A DNA stretch of 64,000 nt, from contig JAHEBH010000005.1 in the NCBI GenBank assembly GCA_024642335.1, positions 26,652-90,651 on the forward strand, in the 5' to 3' direction. Position numbers and translations under genes: made by a program. Below the pieces are notes generated by a model, which saw nothing but the letters and a program-made list of their open reading frames with translations, had not been told where the DNA came from and made no database searches. Below are positions 48,034-57,755 of the stretch, one piece after another. Each line of letters starts with the position of its first letter. Positions within the stretch are counted from its first letter, which is position 1. The stretch comes from Erythrobacter sp. Its GTDB lineage: Bacteria > Pseudomonadota > Alphaproteobacteria > Sphingomonadales > Sphingomonadaceae.

Positions 48034-48347
48034 TCATTCATCTCCGTGCGCGAACAGCTGAACAAAGTTTACACATTTAACACGGTCCAAAAGAAGAAAA
48101 CCCCGACCGCGCAGAGGTGCATATGCGGAGGTGGCAGAAAGGGAAATGGGTGCTTTCATCCCTTCCCCGATAGAGATGGGAAGGCGTGTAGGAAACGGGT
48201 GGATGGCGCATGGGCCCAATACTGCATCAACACCCGTGGAACAAACTGGTCGCTGCACAAATCTGTTCGACGTTTCGGCGAAACCCACATAGCTTGTCCG
48301 TCCGGCCTAGGGACACCTTGGCTGTCATGAATCGCTTGGGGGGACAG
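48034..48347. other. Promoter gap between folP and the Nramp-like gene
   Basis: A 314-bp gap between divergent starts. An 84-codon minus-strand frame occupies most of it, but its product has no recognisable domain and ends directly at the folP ATG, so it is treated as non-coding. Both promoters must lie here; no convincing -35/-10 pair was identified. Confidence 0.4.
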
Positions 48348-49589
48348 ATGGCACTTGCAATGTTGCGGCGGCTTGCGGGGCCGGGTCTGATCTTCAGCGG
48401 GGCGGCCATTGGCACATCGCATCTGGTGCAATCGACACGTGCGGGGGCCATTTTCGGTGCGGCGTTGATCGGCGTGATCGTGCTCGCCAATGTGCTCAAA
48501 TATCCGGCCTATCGTTTCGGTATCGACTTTGCGCAGTCCCGCGGGCGCTCGCTGCTCACCGGCTATCGCGAGCTTGGGCTATGGGCGCTGTTACTGTTCC
48601 TCGTCGCGCTGGCGCCATTGGTGCCGATCATCTGGGCCGCGCTGGGCGCGGCGACAGCGGGGATCGTGACCGTTGTCATCGGTCCGCTCTTGCCGGTGCC
48701 CATGCTGGCTGCCGTGATCCTCGGGATCGCGACCATCCTGCTGCTGATCGGTGGTTACAAGCTGCTCGACAAGGTCAACGCGGTGCTGCTGGCCTTCCTT
48801 GTGGTGTCCACCGTACTGACCACGCTCATGGTCCTGCCGCGCGTGGAGTGGTCCACCTTGGGCGATTTCAGCTGGACCGGTGAAGTCACTGCCCTGCTCT
48901 TCATCGTCGCGCTCGCGGGCTTCATGCCCAATCCGATGGATGTCGCTGTCCCGCTTTCGCTGTGGAAGGTCGAGGCGGATCAATCCTTGCCTGACAGCGA
49001 GAAGGCCACGCTCGAGCAGAGCCGCAAGTCCTTCTTCTGGCCCTATGTCCTCACCACCGTCATGGCCGTGTGCTTCTGCATCATGGGCGCGGGCGTGATG
49101 CATACCCAGGGGATTGCCCCGCTCGCGGACGCACCGGGTTTTGCAGGGCAGTTGATCGGTCTTTACGAGGAGGCATTGGGTCCGGGCGCAGCGGTTCTGG
49201 CGGGGATTGCAGCGCTTTCCGTCATGCTGACCACGGTGATCGCCGGCATCGACGCCTATGCGCGCACCTACGCTGCGTCCTATGCGATCATGACGGGCCG
49301 TGAGGATGTGTCCTACTCGCGCTCGGAATATTCCGTTGCCTGCCTGCTGTTCCTGGCCATCGCTTTCGTGACGATCTTCACCCTGCTTTCGGACCTGACG
49401 GGCTTTCTCGATTTCGTGACATCGGCGAGCTTCGTGATCGCGCCGGGCGTCGCCCTGCTCAATCACCTGGTGGTGACGCGCTGCGATATGCCGGAGGAGG
49501 CGCGCCCATCAATGATCGCACGCGCGCACAACTGGCTGGCGATCGTAATCATGGGCGGGCTGGCGGTGATGTATTTCGTGCTGACCTGA
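48348..49589 (+). CDS. Nramp-related membrane transporter lacking the canonical metal motif
   Basis: A 413-residue protein with about eleven membrane segments and overall Nramp (SLC11) layout. The first segment reads GPGLIFSGAAIGTSHLVQST, where Nramp metal transporters have GPG...DPGN; the metal-binding Asp and Asn are not present. Segment 6 reads AGFMPNPMDVAVPLSL in place of the MPH motif. So it belongs to a divergent branch whose ligand is unknown. The ATG at 48348 follows GGGGGGACA; earlier in-frame starts at 48327 and 48210 add non-membrane leader. Confidence 0.78.
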   Translation: MALAMLRRLAGPGLIFSGAAIGTSHLVQSTRAGAIFGAALIGVIVLANVLKYPAYRFGIDFAQSRGRSLLTGYRELGLWALLLFLVALAPLVPIIWAALGAATAGIVTVVIGPLLPVPMLAAVILGIATILLLIGGYKLLDKVNAVLLAFLVVSTVLTTLMVLPRVEWSTLGDFSWTGEVTALLFIVALAGFMPNPMDVAVPLSLWKVEADQSLPDSEKATLEQSRKSFFWPYVLTTVMAVCFCIMGAGVMHTQGIAPLADAPGFAGQLIGLYEEALGPGAAVLAGIAALSVMLTTVIAGIDAYARTYAASYAIMTGREDVSYSRSEYSVACLLFLAIAFVTIFTLLSDLTGFLDFVTSASFVIAPGVALLNHLVVTRCDMPEEARPSMIARAHNWLAIVIMGGLAVMYFVLT

Positions 49590-49607
49590 GCTTAGGCCGG
49601 AAGGAAG

Positions 49608-50950
<1,343 letters not shown>

Positions 50951-51065
50951 GCTTGGGAGGGAATGTCCGCCTTTGGGCACAGGGCGGAAAAAATGGCCAA
51001 GTTTACTCTTGCTAGATGCAACGTCCCTATCGTCCACCATCGGCCAACGGCTCAAGTGAGGCAGT

Positions 51066-52139
51066 ATGACAGATACCGGCACAATACCGCATGGCTTGAA
51101 GGGGGCGAGTGGTCGACTTTCAACGCTTGACGGCCTGCGCGGTATCGCGGCTGTGATCGTCGGACTGATCTTTCATGCCCGCATCCTGTACGGCGCGAAC
51201 TCTGATCCTTTTGCCGGCGTCCCGGGCCTGGCGTGGTTCCAGGATTATGGCTGGGCGCTGGTTGACCTGTTCTTCGTCCTGTCGGGATTTGTCTTTGCCC
51301 ACTGCTACCTTGAAGGATCGAAGTTACGGCCGGATGTAACCGTGCGCGGATTCATGGTCGCCCGCATTGCGCGCTTGTGGCCACTGCATGTTGCCACCCT
51401 GGCCTTCGCCGTCCTGGTCTTGCGAGAGATGCCCTCCACGACGGCTGAAAACATCGCCTTGTCTGCCGTCTTCGCACACGTCTTTATCGATAACCCGACT
51501 GAAGTGCTGAATGGGCCTGCCTGGTCCCTCTCGGTGGAGGCGATTTGCTACCTGCTCTTCGTATTGGCCGCGCTTCTTGGAGGGCGCTGGCTCTGGATCA
51601 CAACCTTCGCGGCGATAACACTGGGGATCGCATCGATTGCGATGTTCGGCGTTTGGGAGGCCCTGATAGGACGCGGCCTGGCGGGGTTCTTCATTGGCGT
51701 CACGCTGTGCCGGTCGCATGATCTCTGCTCGAAGATACCGAGCTGGGTTCTTGTAGCTGGATTGCTGGTGCCGTTCGTACTCCCGCCGGCAGGCAACGGA
51801 CTGATTGCGACAGTGCTGATCGCCTGGCCCGCGGCGGTTCTTCTGGCGCTGCGAACGCGAATACTGGCTGCAAGGGCGTTCACATGGCTCGGTGATCGCA
51901 GTTACGCCATCTACCTGGTGCATGCTCCGACCTATTTCGTTGCCAAGAGCATACTGGGGCCCGCAATTTCGGATTCCAGGCTTACCGCCTTGCTGGCATT
52001 GGCGGCCTGCTGGATTGTCATTCTTGCCGTGTCGAATACGCTCTATAATTCGCTTGAGCGTCCTGCACAGAAAGCCATCCTGAAAGCCTTCCGTGATCGG
52101 CAACCTTCCGGCTTTACGCGCAAGAGCATCAGTCCATAG
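51066..52139 (+). CDS. Acyltransferase 3 family membrane protein (OafA/YrhL-like)
   Basis: A 357-residue protein with about ten membrane segments. LSTLDGLRGIAAVIVGLIFH is the family N-terminus, with the conserved His (residue 37). DLFFVLSGFVFAHCY and WSLSVEAICYLLF are further signatures. These enzymes O-acetylate or succinylate surface sugars, or modify lipids. The ATG follows GTGAGG. It is somewhat less GC-rich than its neighbours and sits between ccrM and rnhB, two genes often adjacent in alphaproteobacteria, so it may be an insertion. Confidence 0.85.
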   Translation: MTDTGTIPHGLKGASGRLSTLDGLRGIAAVIVGLIFHARILYGANSDPFAGVPGLAWFQDYGWALVDLFFVLSGFVFAHCYLEGSKLRPDVTVRGFMVARIARLWPLHVATLAFAVLVLREMPSTTAENIALSAVFAHVFIDNPTEVLNGPAWSLSVEAICYLLFVLAALLGGRWLWITTFAAITLGIASIAMFGVWEALIGRGLAGFFIGVTLCRSHDLCSKIPSWVLVAGLLVPFVLPPAGNGLIATVLIAWPAAVLLALRTRILAARAFTWLGDRSYAIYLVHAPTYFVAKSILGPAISDSRLTALLALAACWIVILAVSNTLYNSLERPAQKAILKAFRDRQPSGFTRKSISP

Positions 52140-52257
52140 CGCCCAGGTAAATCCAGTTCGCAATTTGCGCCGCGATCGGCGGATCCCAAACCTCAATTCC
52201 CGTTGCTCGCACCGGCGTTCTCGGCCACACTCCCACCCGCACAACAGGGGGAACACA

Positions 52258-52950
52258 ATGGCATTGAAGGTAATCGGCGCGGGACTTGGCCGCACGGCGA
52301 CATTCACGATGAAGTTCGCGCTGGAGCATCTGGGGTTCGGTCCATGCTATCATATGTCCGAAGTGCTCGCCGGCGCGCGGCGTAACGTTCCGCTGTGGCT
52401 CGATGTCATTGCCGGCAAGCCCGATTGGGCCACGATCTTCGACGGCTTCCAGTCCACCACCGACTATCCCGCCTGCACCTATTGGCGCGAACTGGCCGAC
52501 TACTACCCCGAAGCCAAGGTGCTGCTGACCACACGCAGCGCGGAAAGCTGGTACGATTCCGTCACCGAGACGATTTTTTCCGACCGCTTGAACGCCCAGA
52601 CCAAGGACGGCCCCTTCGGCGCGCTGCTGAAAGGCGTGGCCTTCGACCATTTCGACAACCGGCTGGATGACCGCGCCTTCATGCTCGACTGGTTCGAGAG
52701 GCGAAACCAGGAGATCATCGACAGCCTGCCGCCCGAACGGCTGCTGGTCTTCCACCCGAAACAGGGCTGGGAGCCGCTGTGCGATTTCCTCGGCGTCCCT
52801 GTTCCCGATGGCCCCCTGCCGCGCGTGAACAGCAGGGACGAGCTGGGTGCCGCTTCCGATGAACAGGGCGGGCTGCCATCCGATCCCGAAGTGCTCGAGA
52901 AATTCGCCCGCGCCTATATCGACGAACTGAAGGCCAAGGCATTCAGCTAA
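52258..52950 (+). CDS. Sulfotransferase family protein
   Basis: A 230-residue protein. The 5'-phosphosulfate loop is VIGAGLGRTATFTMKFALE (residues 5-23), and TTRSAESWYDSV is the 3'-phosphate-binding region with Arg and Ser, as in the sulfotransferase families that include many bacterial homologues with NAD-linked annotation. It would transfer sulfate from PAPS to a small molecule or glycan. The ATG at 52258 follows GGGGGAA; the upstream frame (from 52093) is not coding in style. Its TAA overlaps the convergent rnhB stop. Confidence 0.82.
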   Translation: MALKVIGAGLGRTATFTMKFALEHLGFGPCYHMSEVLAGARRNVPLWLDVIAGKPDWATIFDGFQSTTDYPACTYWRELADYYPEAKVLLTTRSAESWYDSVTETIFSDRLNAQTKDGPFGALLKGVAFDHFDNRLDDRAFMLDWFERRNQEIIDSLPPERLLVFHPKQGWEPLCDFLGVPVPDGPLPRVNSRDELGAASDEQGGLPSDPEVLEKFARAYIDELKAKAFS

Positions 52951-53585
52951 AGCTCCATCTCCAACTGCGCCACCGGCGCAAAGCTGCGGCGGTGCAAGGG
53001 CGTGGGACCGTGCGTTCGCAGGGCCTCCATGTGCTCCTTCGAGCCATAGCCCTTGTTCCGTTCCCACCCGTAATGCGAATATGTCCGTGCCGCTTTCACC
53101 ATCAGGCGGTCGCGATATTCCTTGGCAAGGATAGAGGCCGCGCCGATTGCCGGCTCCTTGCCATCGCCACCAACAATCGCCCGTGCCGGCCAGCGCCAGT
53201 CGGGATGGCGGCCATCGGGCGTGAGGTTGCCGTCGATCAGCGTTTCGGCCACATCGACCCCCACAGCCTCGCACAGAAGCTCCACCGCACGCGTCATCGC
53301 CAGCATGGTGGCGGCAAAGATATTGATCCGGTCGATTTCCTCCACGCCGACCACGCCGATGCCGAAGGCGCAGCTGGCGTGGATTTCTCCTTCCAGCCGC
53401 GCCCTGGTCTTCGCGGTCAGTTTCTTGGAATCGCCCAGCCCTGCAGGAGGAGACTTGCACAGGAGCACCGCAGCCGCCACAACCGGACCCGCCAAGGGCC
53501 CGCGACCCGCTTCATCCACCCCGGCAACAAGGGGCGATGATGCATGCCGGGCCGCAAAATCGCGAGATGGAGTACCTGAGAGCAT
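52947..53585 (-). CDS. rnhB: Ribonuclease HII
   Basis: A 212-residue enzyme that removes RNA from RNA/DNA hybrids, including misincorporated ribonucleotides. The active-site block is VAGVDEAGRGPLAGPVVAAA (Asp24, Glu25), followed by DSKKLTAKTR and the LIDGN Asp; EPAIGAASILAKEYRDR completes the site. The ATG at 53585 overlaps the divergent dehydrogenase start by 2 bp, so each promoter must lie inside the other gene. An in-frame ATG at 53726 is possible but adds 47 residues of low-complexity sequence. Confidence 0.93.
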   Translation of the reverse strand: MLSGTPSRDFAARHASSPLVAGVDEAGRGPLAGPVVAAAVLLCKSPPAGLGDSKKLTAKTRARLEGEIHASCAFGIGVVGVEEIDRINIFAATMLAMTRAVELLCEAVGVDVAETLIDGNLTPDGRHPDWRWPARAIVGGDGKEPAIGAASILAKEYRDRLMVKAARTYSHYGWERNKGYGSKEHMEALRTHGPTPLHRRSFAPVAQLEMEL

Positions 53586-54768
53586 GCGTAACCTGTTCCT
53601 TGCAGCCACACTATTCCCTGCCACCATCGCCCTCGCAAGCTGCGATGCTACCGCAGCGGGGGATAGTGCCGTTCCCGATCCTGTTGCTGGCACGCCGGTT
53701 GAATTGGATGCAGGCTCGCCTTTCACTGCGCAGGCCTATCTTGACCTCAAGGAAGGTTGGGCCGTGGCGGTGGAGCCGGGCACGGGCAATCTCATCATCA
53801 CCGAAAAGGGCGGAACGGCGAAATACTTCCAGCCCGCCACCGGCACGGTGCGGGAAATCTTTGGTATGCCCGACGTTGCCTATGGCGGTCAGGGCGGTTT
53901 GGGTGACGTAGCCTTTGCGCCCGACTATGCGACCAGTGGCATTATCTACCTGTCATGGGCCAAGGCGGACGAAGGCAGTGCCCGGCGCGCGGTTGCGGGC
54001 AGAGGCACGTTTTCCTGCAACGAGGAAGCCTGCGCCGTCAGCGATCTGACGCAGATCTGGCAACAGGAACCGGCGATCGAAAGCTTCGGCCATTTCAGCC
54101 ACAAGTTCGCCTTTGCTCCTGATGGGCAGCACCTGTTCATCTCCAGCGGCGATCGCATGCAGGGCGATCCGGCGCAGGACACTTCGAACAATCTCGGCAA
54201 GGTCGTGCGTCTCAACCTCGACGGCTCGCCCGCAGCGGGCAACCCCTTTGCGGACCAGGGCAGCCCGAGTGACCAGATCTGGTCCTATGGCCATCGCAAC
54301 CTGCTGGGCCTGCAATTCGATCCGGACGGCCAGCTGTGGGATCTCGAACACGGCCCGCGCGGGGGCGACGAAATCAACAAGATCGAGCCCGGCGCCAATT
54401 ATGGCTGGCCCGTCCGCTCCAACGGCATCAATTACGATGGCAGCGACATCCCCGATCACAGCGAGGATGACGGTTTCACCAAGCCTGCCATCTTCTGGAC
54501 GCCGGTGATCGCACCGGGCGACATGATCTTCTATCGCGGCGACATGTTCCCGGACTGGAAAGGGCAGGCGCTGATTGCCGCTCTCGGCACCACGAACATC
54601 GTGCGGGTAGATACCGATGCGGCAACCGGCACTGCGACGGAGGAAGCGCGCTATGCCTTCCCCCAGCGCCTGCGGGACATTGCCGAAGCTGCCGACGGTT
54701 CGCTGTGGGTGGTCGAGGACACGCCCAACGGCCGCCTGCTGCGCCTGACGCCCGCTGCTGCCGAGTAA
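53584..54768 (+). CDS. PQQ-dependent sugar dehydrogenase, lipoprotein
   Basis: A 394-residue secreted protein. MRNLFLAATLFPATIALASC is a lipoprotein signal with a lipobox ending at Cys20, so it is anchored on a membrane. The beta-propeller body matches soluble aldose/sorbosone dehydrogenases (QGGLGDVAFAPDYA, YGHRNLLGLQFDPDGQLW, HGPRGGDEINKIEPG). It oxidises sugars at the periplasmic face with PQQ; whether this organism makes PQQ is not shown here. Weak GGAG upstream of the start. Confidence 0.85.
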   Translation: MRNLFLAATLFPATIALASCDATAAGDSAVPDPVAGTPVELDAGSPFTAQAYLDLKEGWAVAVEPGTGNLIITEKGGTAKYFQPATGTVREIFGMPDVAYGGQGGLGDVAFAPDYATSGIIYLSWAKADEGSARRAVAGRGTFSCNEEACAVSDLTQIWQQEPAIESFGHFSHKFAFAPDGQHLFISSGDRMQGDPAQDTSNNLGKVVRLNLDGSPAAGNPFADQGSPSDQIWSYGHRNLLGLQFDPDGQLWDLEHGPRGGDEINKIEPGANYGWPVRSNGINYDGSDIPDHSEDDGFTKPAIFWTPVIAPGDMIFYRGDMFPDWKGQALIAALGTTNIVRVDTDAATGTATEEARYAFPQRLRDIAEAADGSLWVVEDTPNGRLLRLTPAAAE

Positions 54769-54775
54769 CCAGTGA

Positions 54776-54795
54776 GTCCCCGCGCAGGCGGGGAC
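54776..54795 (+). terminator. GC-rich stem-loop after the sugar dehydrogenase gene
   Basis: A perfect 8-bp stem GTCCCCGC / GCGGGGAC with a GCAG loop, 8 nt after the stop. No T-run follows, so this is a weak intrinsic terminator or a copy of a short palindromic repeat. A second imperfect relative (ATCCCCGC/GCGAGGAT) lies at about 54824-54843. Confidence 0.45.
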
Positions 54796-54858
54796 CTCTT
54801 CAAGGTCGCGCCGGACCGAGCAAGATCCCCGCTTTCGCGAGGATGCACTAAACAATTG

Positions 54859-54896
54859 CATGGAGGCGCGCCGGACCTTATCGGCGCGCCTCCATG
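54859..54896 (+). promoter_or_regulatory. Perfect 15-bp dyad spanning the GNAT start codon
   Basis: CATGGAGGCGCGCCG (54859-54873), an 8-nt loop GACCTTAT, and its exact complement CGGCGCGCCTCCATG (54882-54896). The final ATG is the start codon of the next gene. A TTGCAT (54856) with a TTATCG-like -10 in the loop could give a leaderless transcript. It may act as an operator dyad on DNA or as an RNA hairpin that hides the start. Confidence 0.55.
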
Positions 54897-55412
54897 ACCG
54901 AGCATTCCGCATCGCTGATTCCGCTGTCGGGCGTCGATCCCGACATGGTCGAACAATTGCTCGATCGCGCCTTCGGGCCAGGGCGCCAGTCGCGCACGGC
55001 CTACAAGGTGCGCGAAGGCATGGAATACCTCCCCGCGCTCAGTTTTGCGGCGCTCGATGAGGACGACATGCTCGTCGGCACCATCCAGGCATGGCCCGTT
55101 GCGCTCACCGACCCGCAAGGCCGCCCGCATCCCATGCTGATGATCGGCCCCGTCGCCATATTGCCCGAACGGCAGGGCGAAGGCTTCGGCAAGGCACTGC
55201 TGACGGCACAGGCCGCCGCAATGGACCCGCAGGCACCGCTGCCGCAGGTCATGATCGGTGATGCGCCCTATTACGGGCGTTTCGGCTTCACTGCCGAGCA
55301 TACCGGGGGATGGACGCTGCCCGGCCCCTTCGATCCGGCGCGATTGCTCGTCCACGCGAAAAACCCTGCCGTTTTGCCCCGCGAGGGCATGCTCGGCCCT
55401 TGGAAGAACTGA
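54894..55412 (+). CDS. GNAT family N-acetyltransferase
   Basis: A 172-residue acetyltransferase. The acetyl-CoA loop is ILPERQGEGFGKALL (R/Q-x-x-G-x-G-x), with a beta bulge before it (MLMIGPVAI). It resembles the YhbS-like group acting on small molecules or proteins; the substrate is unknown. It lacks an upstream Shine-Dalgarno and its start sits in a dyad. It heads the GNAT-DUF1285-NUDIX-CCA run with a 23-nt gap to the next gene. Confidence 0.85.
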   Translation: MTEHSASLIPLSGVDPDMVEQLLDRAFGPGRQSRTAYKVREGMEYLPALSFAALDEDDMLVGTIQAWPVALTDPQGRPHPMLMIGPVAILPERQGEGFGKALLTAQAAAMDPQAPLPQVMIGDAPYYGRFGFTAEHTGGWTLPGPFDPARLLVHAKNPAVLPREGMLGPWKN

Positions 55413-55435
55413 TCCAAGCTGCCATCTGATGCGTC

Positions 55436-55984
55436 ATGCCCTATGACGCGCCGCCCCAGCTTGCCGAGATGTCCCTGCTCGACATCGCAGACGCGCTGCA
55501 AAAGCGCCGATTGCCGCCGCTGGAGCAGTGGAACCCGGCAGAGGAAATCGACAGCAGGATGCGCATCGCCGCCGATGGCACATGGTTCCATGAAGGACGC
55601 CCCATTGCACGCCCCGCGATGGTGCGCGCCTTCTCGACGCTGCTCAAGCGGGAGGACAACGGCAACCATGTGCTGTTGACCCCGCAATGCCGCCAGCCGA
55701 TCGCGGTCGAGGATGCCGCCTTTGTTGCCGTCGATGTGCAGCGCAAGGGCGATGCCCTGGCCTTTCGCCTCAACACGGACGAACTTGTCCTGGCAGGCCC
55801 CGATCATCCCTTGCGTGCCGAAGGCGATGCCGAGACGCCAGCTATCTACCTGGCCGTTCGGCACGGATGCGCGGCGCGGATCAACCGTTCCACCTGGCTG
55901 CAACTGGTCAATCTGGCCGAGGAGGTGGATGGCGTTCCTGCCGTCACAAGTCTCGGCAAGGCGTTCCCGCTGGTGCCCCGATGA
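55436..55984 (+). CDS. DUF1285 domain protein
   Basis: A 182-residue protein matching the DUF1285 family: IDSRMRIAADGTWFHEGRPI, an ARPAMVRAFSTLLKRE helix and FVAVDVQRKGDALAFRLNT. Function unknown; structures of relatives show two alpha/beta domains. It is 23 nt after the GNAT gene and overlaps the NUDIX gene by 4 nt. A DUF1285-NUDIX-CCA cluster recurs in alphaproteobacteria. Confidence 0.85.
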   Translation: MPYDAPPQLAEMSLLDIADALQKRRLPPLEQWNPAEEIDSRMRIAADGTWFHEGRPIARPAMVRAFSTLLKREDNGNHVLLTPQCRQPIAVEDAAFVAVDVQRKGDALAFRLNTDELVLAGPDHPLRAEGDAETPAIYLAVRHGCAARINRSTWLQLVNLAEEVDGVPAVTSLGKAFPLVPR

Positions 55985-56580
55985 GCGTTCTGTTCGACCG
56001 TGTCAGCATGCTGTTCGCCCAAACAGCGCATGTCGGCACCAGGGGCCTGCACGACGATTCCCGCTTCATTCCCGAAACGCGGCGGGCAGCGGCGGTGCTG
56101 ATCGCCGTGACAGAGCGCGCCGAACCCGGCGTTATCCTCACCTGTCGGCCGCAGACCATGCCAAGCCATCCCGGGCAGGTCGCCTTTCCCGGCGGCAAGC
56201 TGGAGGTTGGCGAGACACCGGTGGAGGCGGCCCTGCGCGAGGCAAAGGAGGAGCTCTCCATCGCCCCCCATACCGTGCGCGTGGTGGGCGAGGCTGCGGG
56301 CTTTTCCACCGGCTCCGGCTATGATCTTACCCCGGTTCTCGGCGTGATCCCGGCAGACCTGCCTATCCAGCCTGATCCGCGCGAGGTCGACGACTGGTTC
56401 GAGGCGCCGCTGCGCTTCGTGCTCGACCCCGCCAATCACGAGCAGAAGGTCGGCCTGTTCCGCGGCATCGAGCGACCCTATGTGGAGATCAACTGGCAAG
56501 GCCACCGCATCTGGGGCATTACCGCAGGCATATTGAGCAATTTGTCGCACCGTATTGCATGGCAGGACCTGGTGAAATGA
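55981..56580 (+). CDS. NUDIX hydrolase, CoA pyrophosphatase-like
   Basis: A 199-residue hydrolase. The NUDIX box is GGKLEVGETPVEAALREAKEEL-type (ends REAKEELS), preceded by the CoA-pyrophosphatase marker LTCRPQTMPSHPGQVAFPG. It should split CoA or a related dinucleotide. The ATG at 55981 overlaps the DUF1285 stop (ATGA). Its own end overlaps the CCA gene by 4 nt. Confidence 0.88.
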   Translation: MSVLFDRVSMLFAQTAHVGTRGLHDDSRFIPETRRAAAVLIAVTERAEPGVILTCRPQTMPSHPGQVAFPGGKLEVGETPVEAALREAKEELSIAPHTVRVVGEAAGFSTGSGYDLTPVLGVIPADLPIQPDPREVDDWFEAPLRFVLDPANHEQKVGLFRGIERPYVEINWQGHRIWGITAGILSNLSHRIAWQDLVK

Positions 56581-57755
56581 GCACACTGCCCAAGGCAGAT
56601 TGGACACAGCGCGCCGACCTCGCCGAGCTGGTCTCCGCGCTCGGTCCCGGCACCATCCGCTGGGTGGGCGGCGCGGTGCGCGACACGCTGCTGGGGGTCG
56701 ATGTTGCCGATGTCGATGCCGCCACCACGCACCATCCGGAGAAGGTGGTCGAACTGTGCCAGGCAGCCGGTATTCGCACCGTACCCACCGGCATCGATCA
56801 CGGCACCGTCACCGCGCTGCGCCCGGGCGGCAATGTCGAGATCACCACGCTCAGGCATGACGTCTCGACCGATGGCCGCCGCGCCACAGTGGCCTATGCC
56901 GAGGAATGGCAGGACGATGCGGCCCGGCGCGATTTCACCATCAACGCGCTCTATGTCGATCCGCAGACGCTGGAGATATTCGACTATTTCGGCGGCGAGC
57001 TGGACCTCAAGGACCGCATCGTGCGCTTTATCGGCGATGCAAGCCAGCGCATCCGCGAAGATCATTTGCGCATCCTGCGCTACTTCCGCTTCCATGCGCG
57101 CTTTGGTGATGTGGTGGATGCAGAATCGGAAGAGGCCTGCCGCGAGCTGGCCGAAACGCTGAAAGGCATCAGCCGCGAACGGGTGGCGATGGAATTGCTG
57201 AGCCTGCTGTCCCTGCCCGATCCGCGCGCCACGGTGGCGCGCATGTGCGAACTGGGCATATTGCAGGTCGTCCTGCCCGAATCCTGCGGCGACGGGGAAC
57301 AGGCGTGCCTTTCCGGCCTTATCGACGCGGAAGGAGCCAGCGCCGCGAGCATTGCACCCTACGGAATGCGCCGCCTTTCCGCCCTGCTTCCGGCCAATCC
57401 GGAACTGGCTGAGAAAGTCGCCGCACGCCTCAAGCTGTCGAAGGACCAGCGCAAATATCTCTCCTGCTGCGCAGCCCGGCAGGATAGCGATGCCGCCAAT
57501 CCGCGCGCCCTCGCCTACAATGTCGGCCTGACCTGCGCGCGCGACCGCCTGCTGATCACGGGCCAAGATCCCGCTCCGATCATCGGCTGGGACATACCCA
57601 CCCTCCCCCTCAAAGGCGGCGAGATCGTCCAGCGCGGCGTCGGCGCCGGCCCCGAAGTCGCGCGCATCCTGCAAGCGGTCGAACGCCGTTGGGTGGAAGA
57701 GGGCTTTCCTGACAGGGCGCGGGTGGAGGAATTGCTGGCGCAGGAGTTGGGCTAG
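56577..57755 (+). CDS. CCA tRNA nucleotidyltransferase (PolyA polymerase-like)
   Basis: A 392-residue class II nucleotidyltransferase that builds the CCA 3' end of tRNAs. The core is WVGGAVRDTLLGVDVADVDAA with metal-binding Asps, then RRDFTINALYVDP and a DHLRILRYFRFHARFG neck. The ATG at 56577 overlaps the NUDIX stop by 4 nt, closing a tightly coupled four-gene unit. Its end overlaps the convergent DUF998-like gene by 4 nt. Confidence 0.93.
   Translation: MSTLPKADWTQRADLAELVSALGPGTIRWVGGAVRDTLLGVDVADVDAATTHHPEKVVELCQAAGIRTVPTGIDHGTVTALRPGGNVEITTLRHDVSTDGRRATVAYAEEWQDDAARRDFTINALYVDPQTLEIFDYFGGELDLKDRIVRFIGDASQRIREDHLRILRYFRFHARFGDVVDAESEEACRELAETLKGISRERVAMELLSLLSLPDPRATVARMCELGILQVVLPESCGDGEQACLSGLIDAEGASAASIAPYGMRRLSALLPANPELAEKVAARLKLSKDQRKYLSCCAARQDSDAANPRALAYNVGLTCARDRLLITGQDPAPIIGWDIPTLPLKGGEIVQRGVGAGPEVARILQAVERRWVEEGFPDRARVEELLAQELG

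Noticed and set aside
48034..48288. 84-codon minus-strand frame upstream of folP
   Set aside because: No recognisable domain, no ribosome site, and it lies in the promoter gap of two divergent genes.
54776..54896. The run of palindromes before the GNAT gene as a CRISPR or integron-like array
   Set aside because: The palindromes differ from one another and lack regular spacers, so no array is present.
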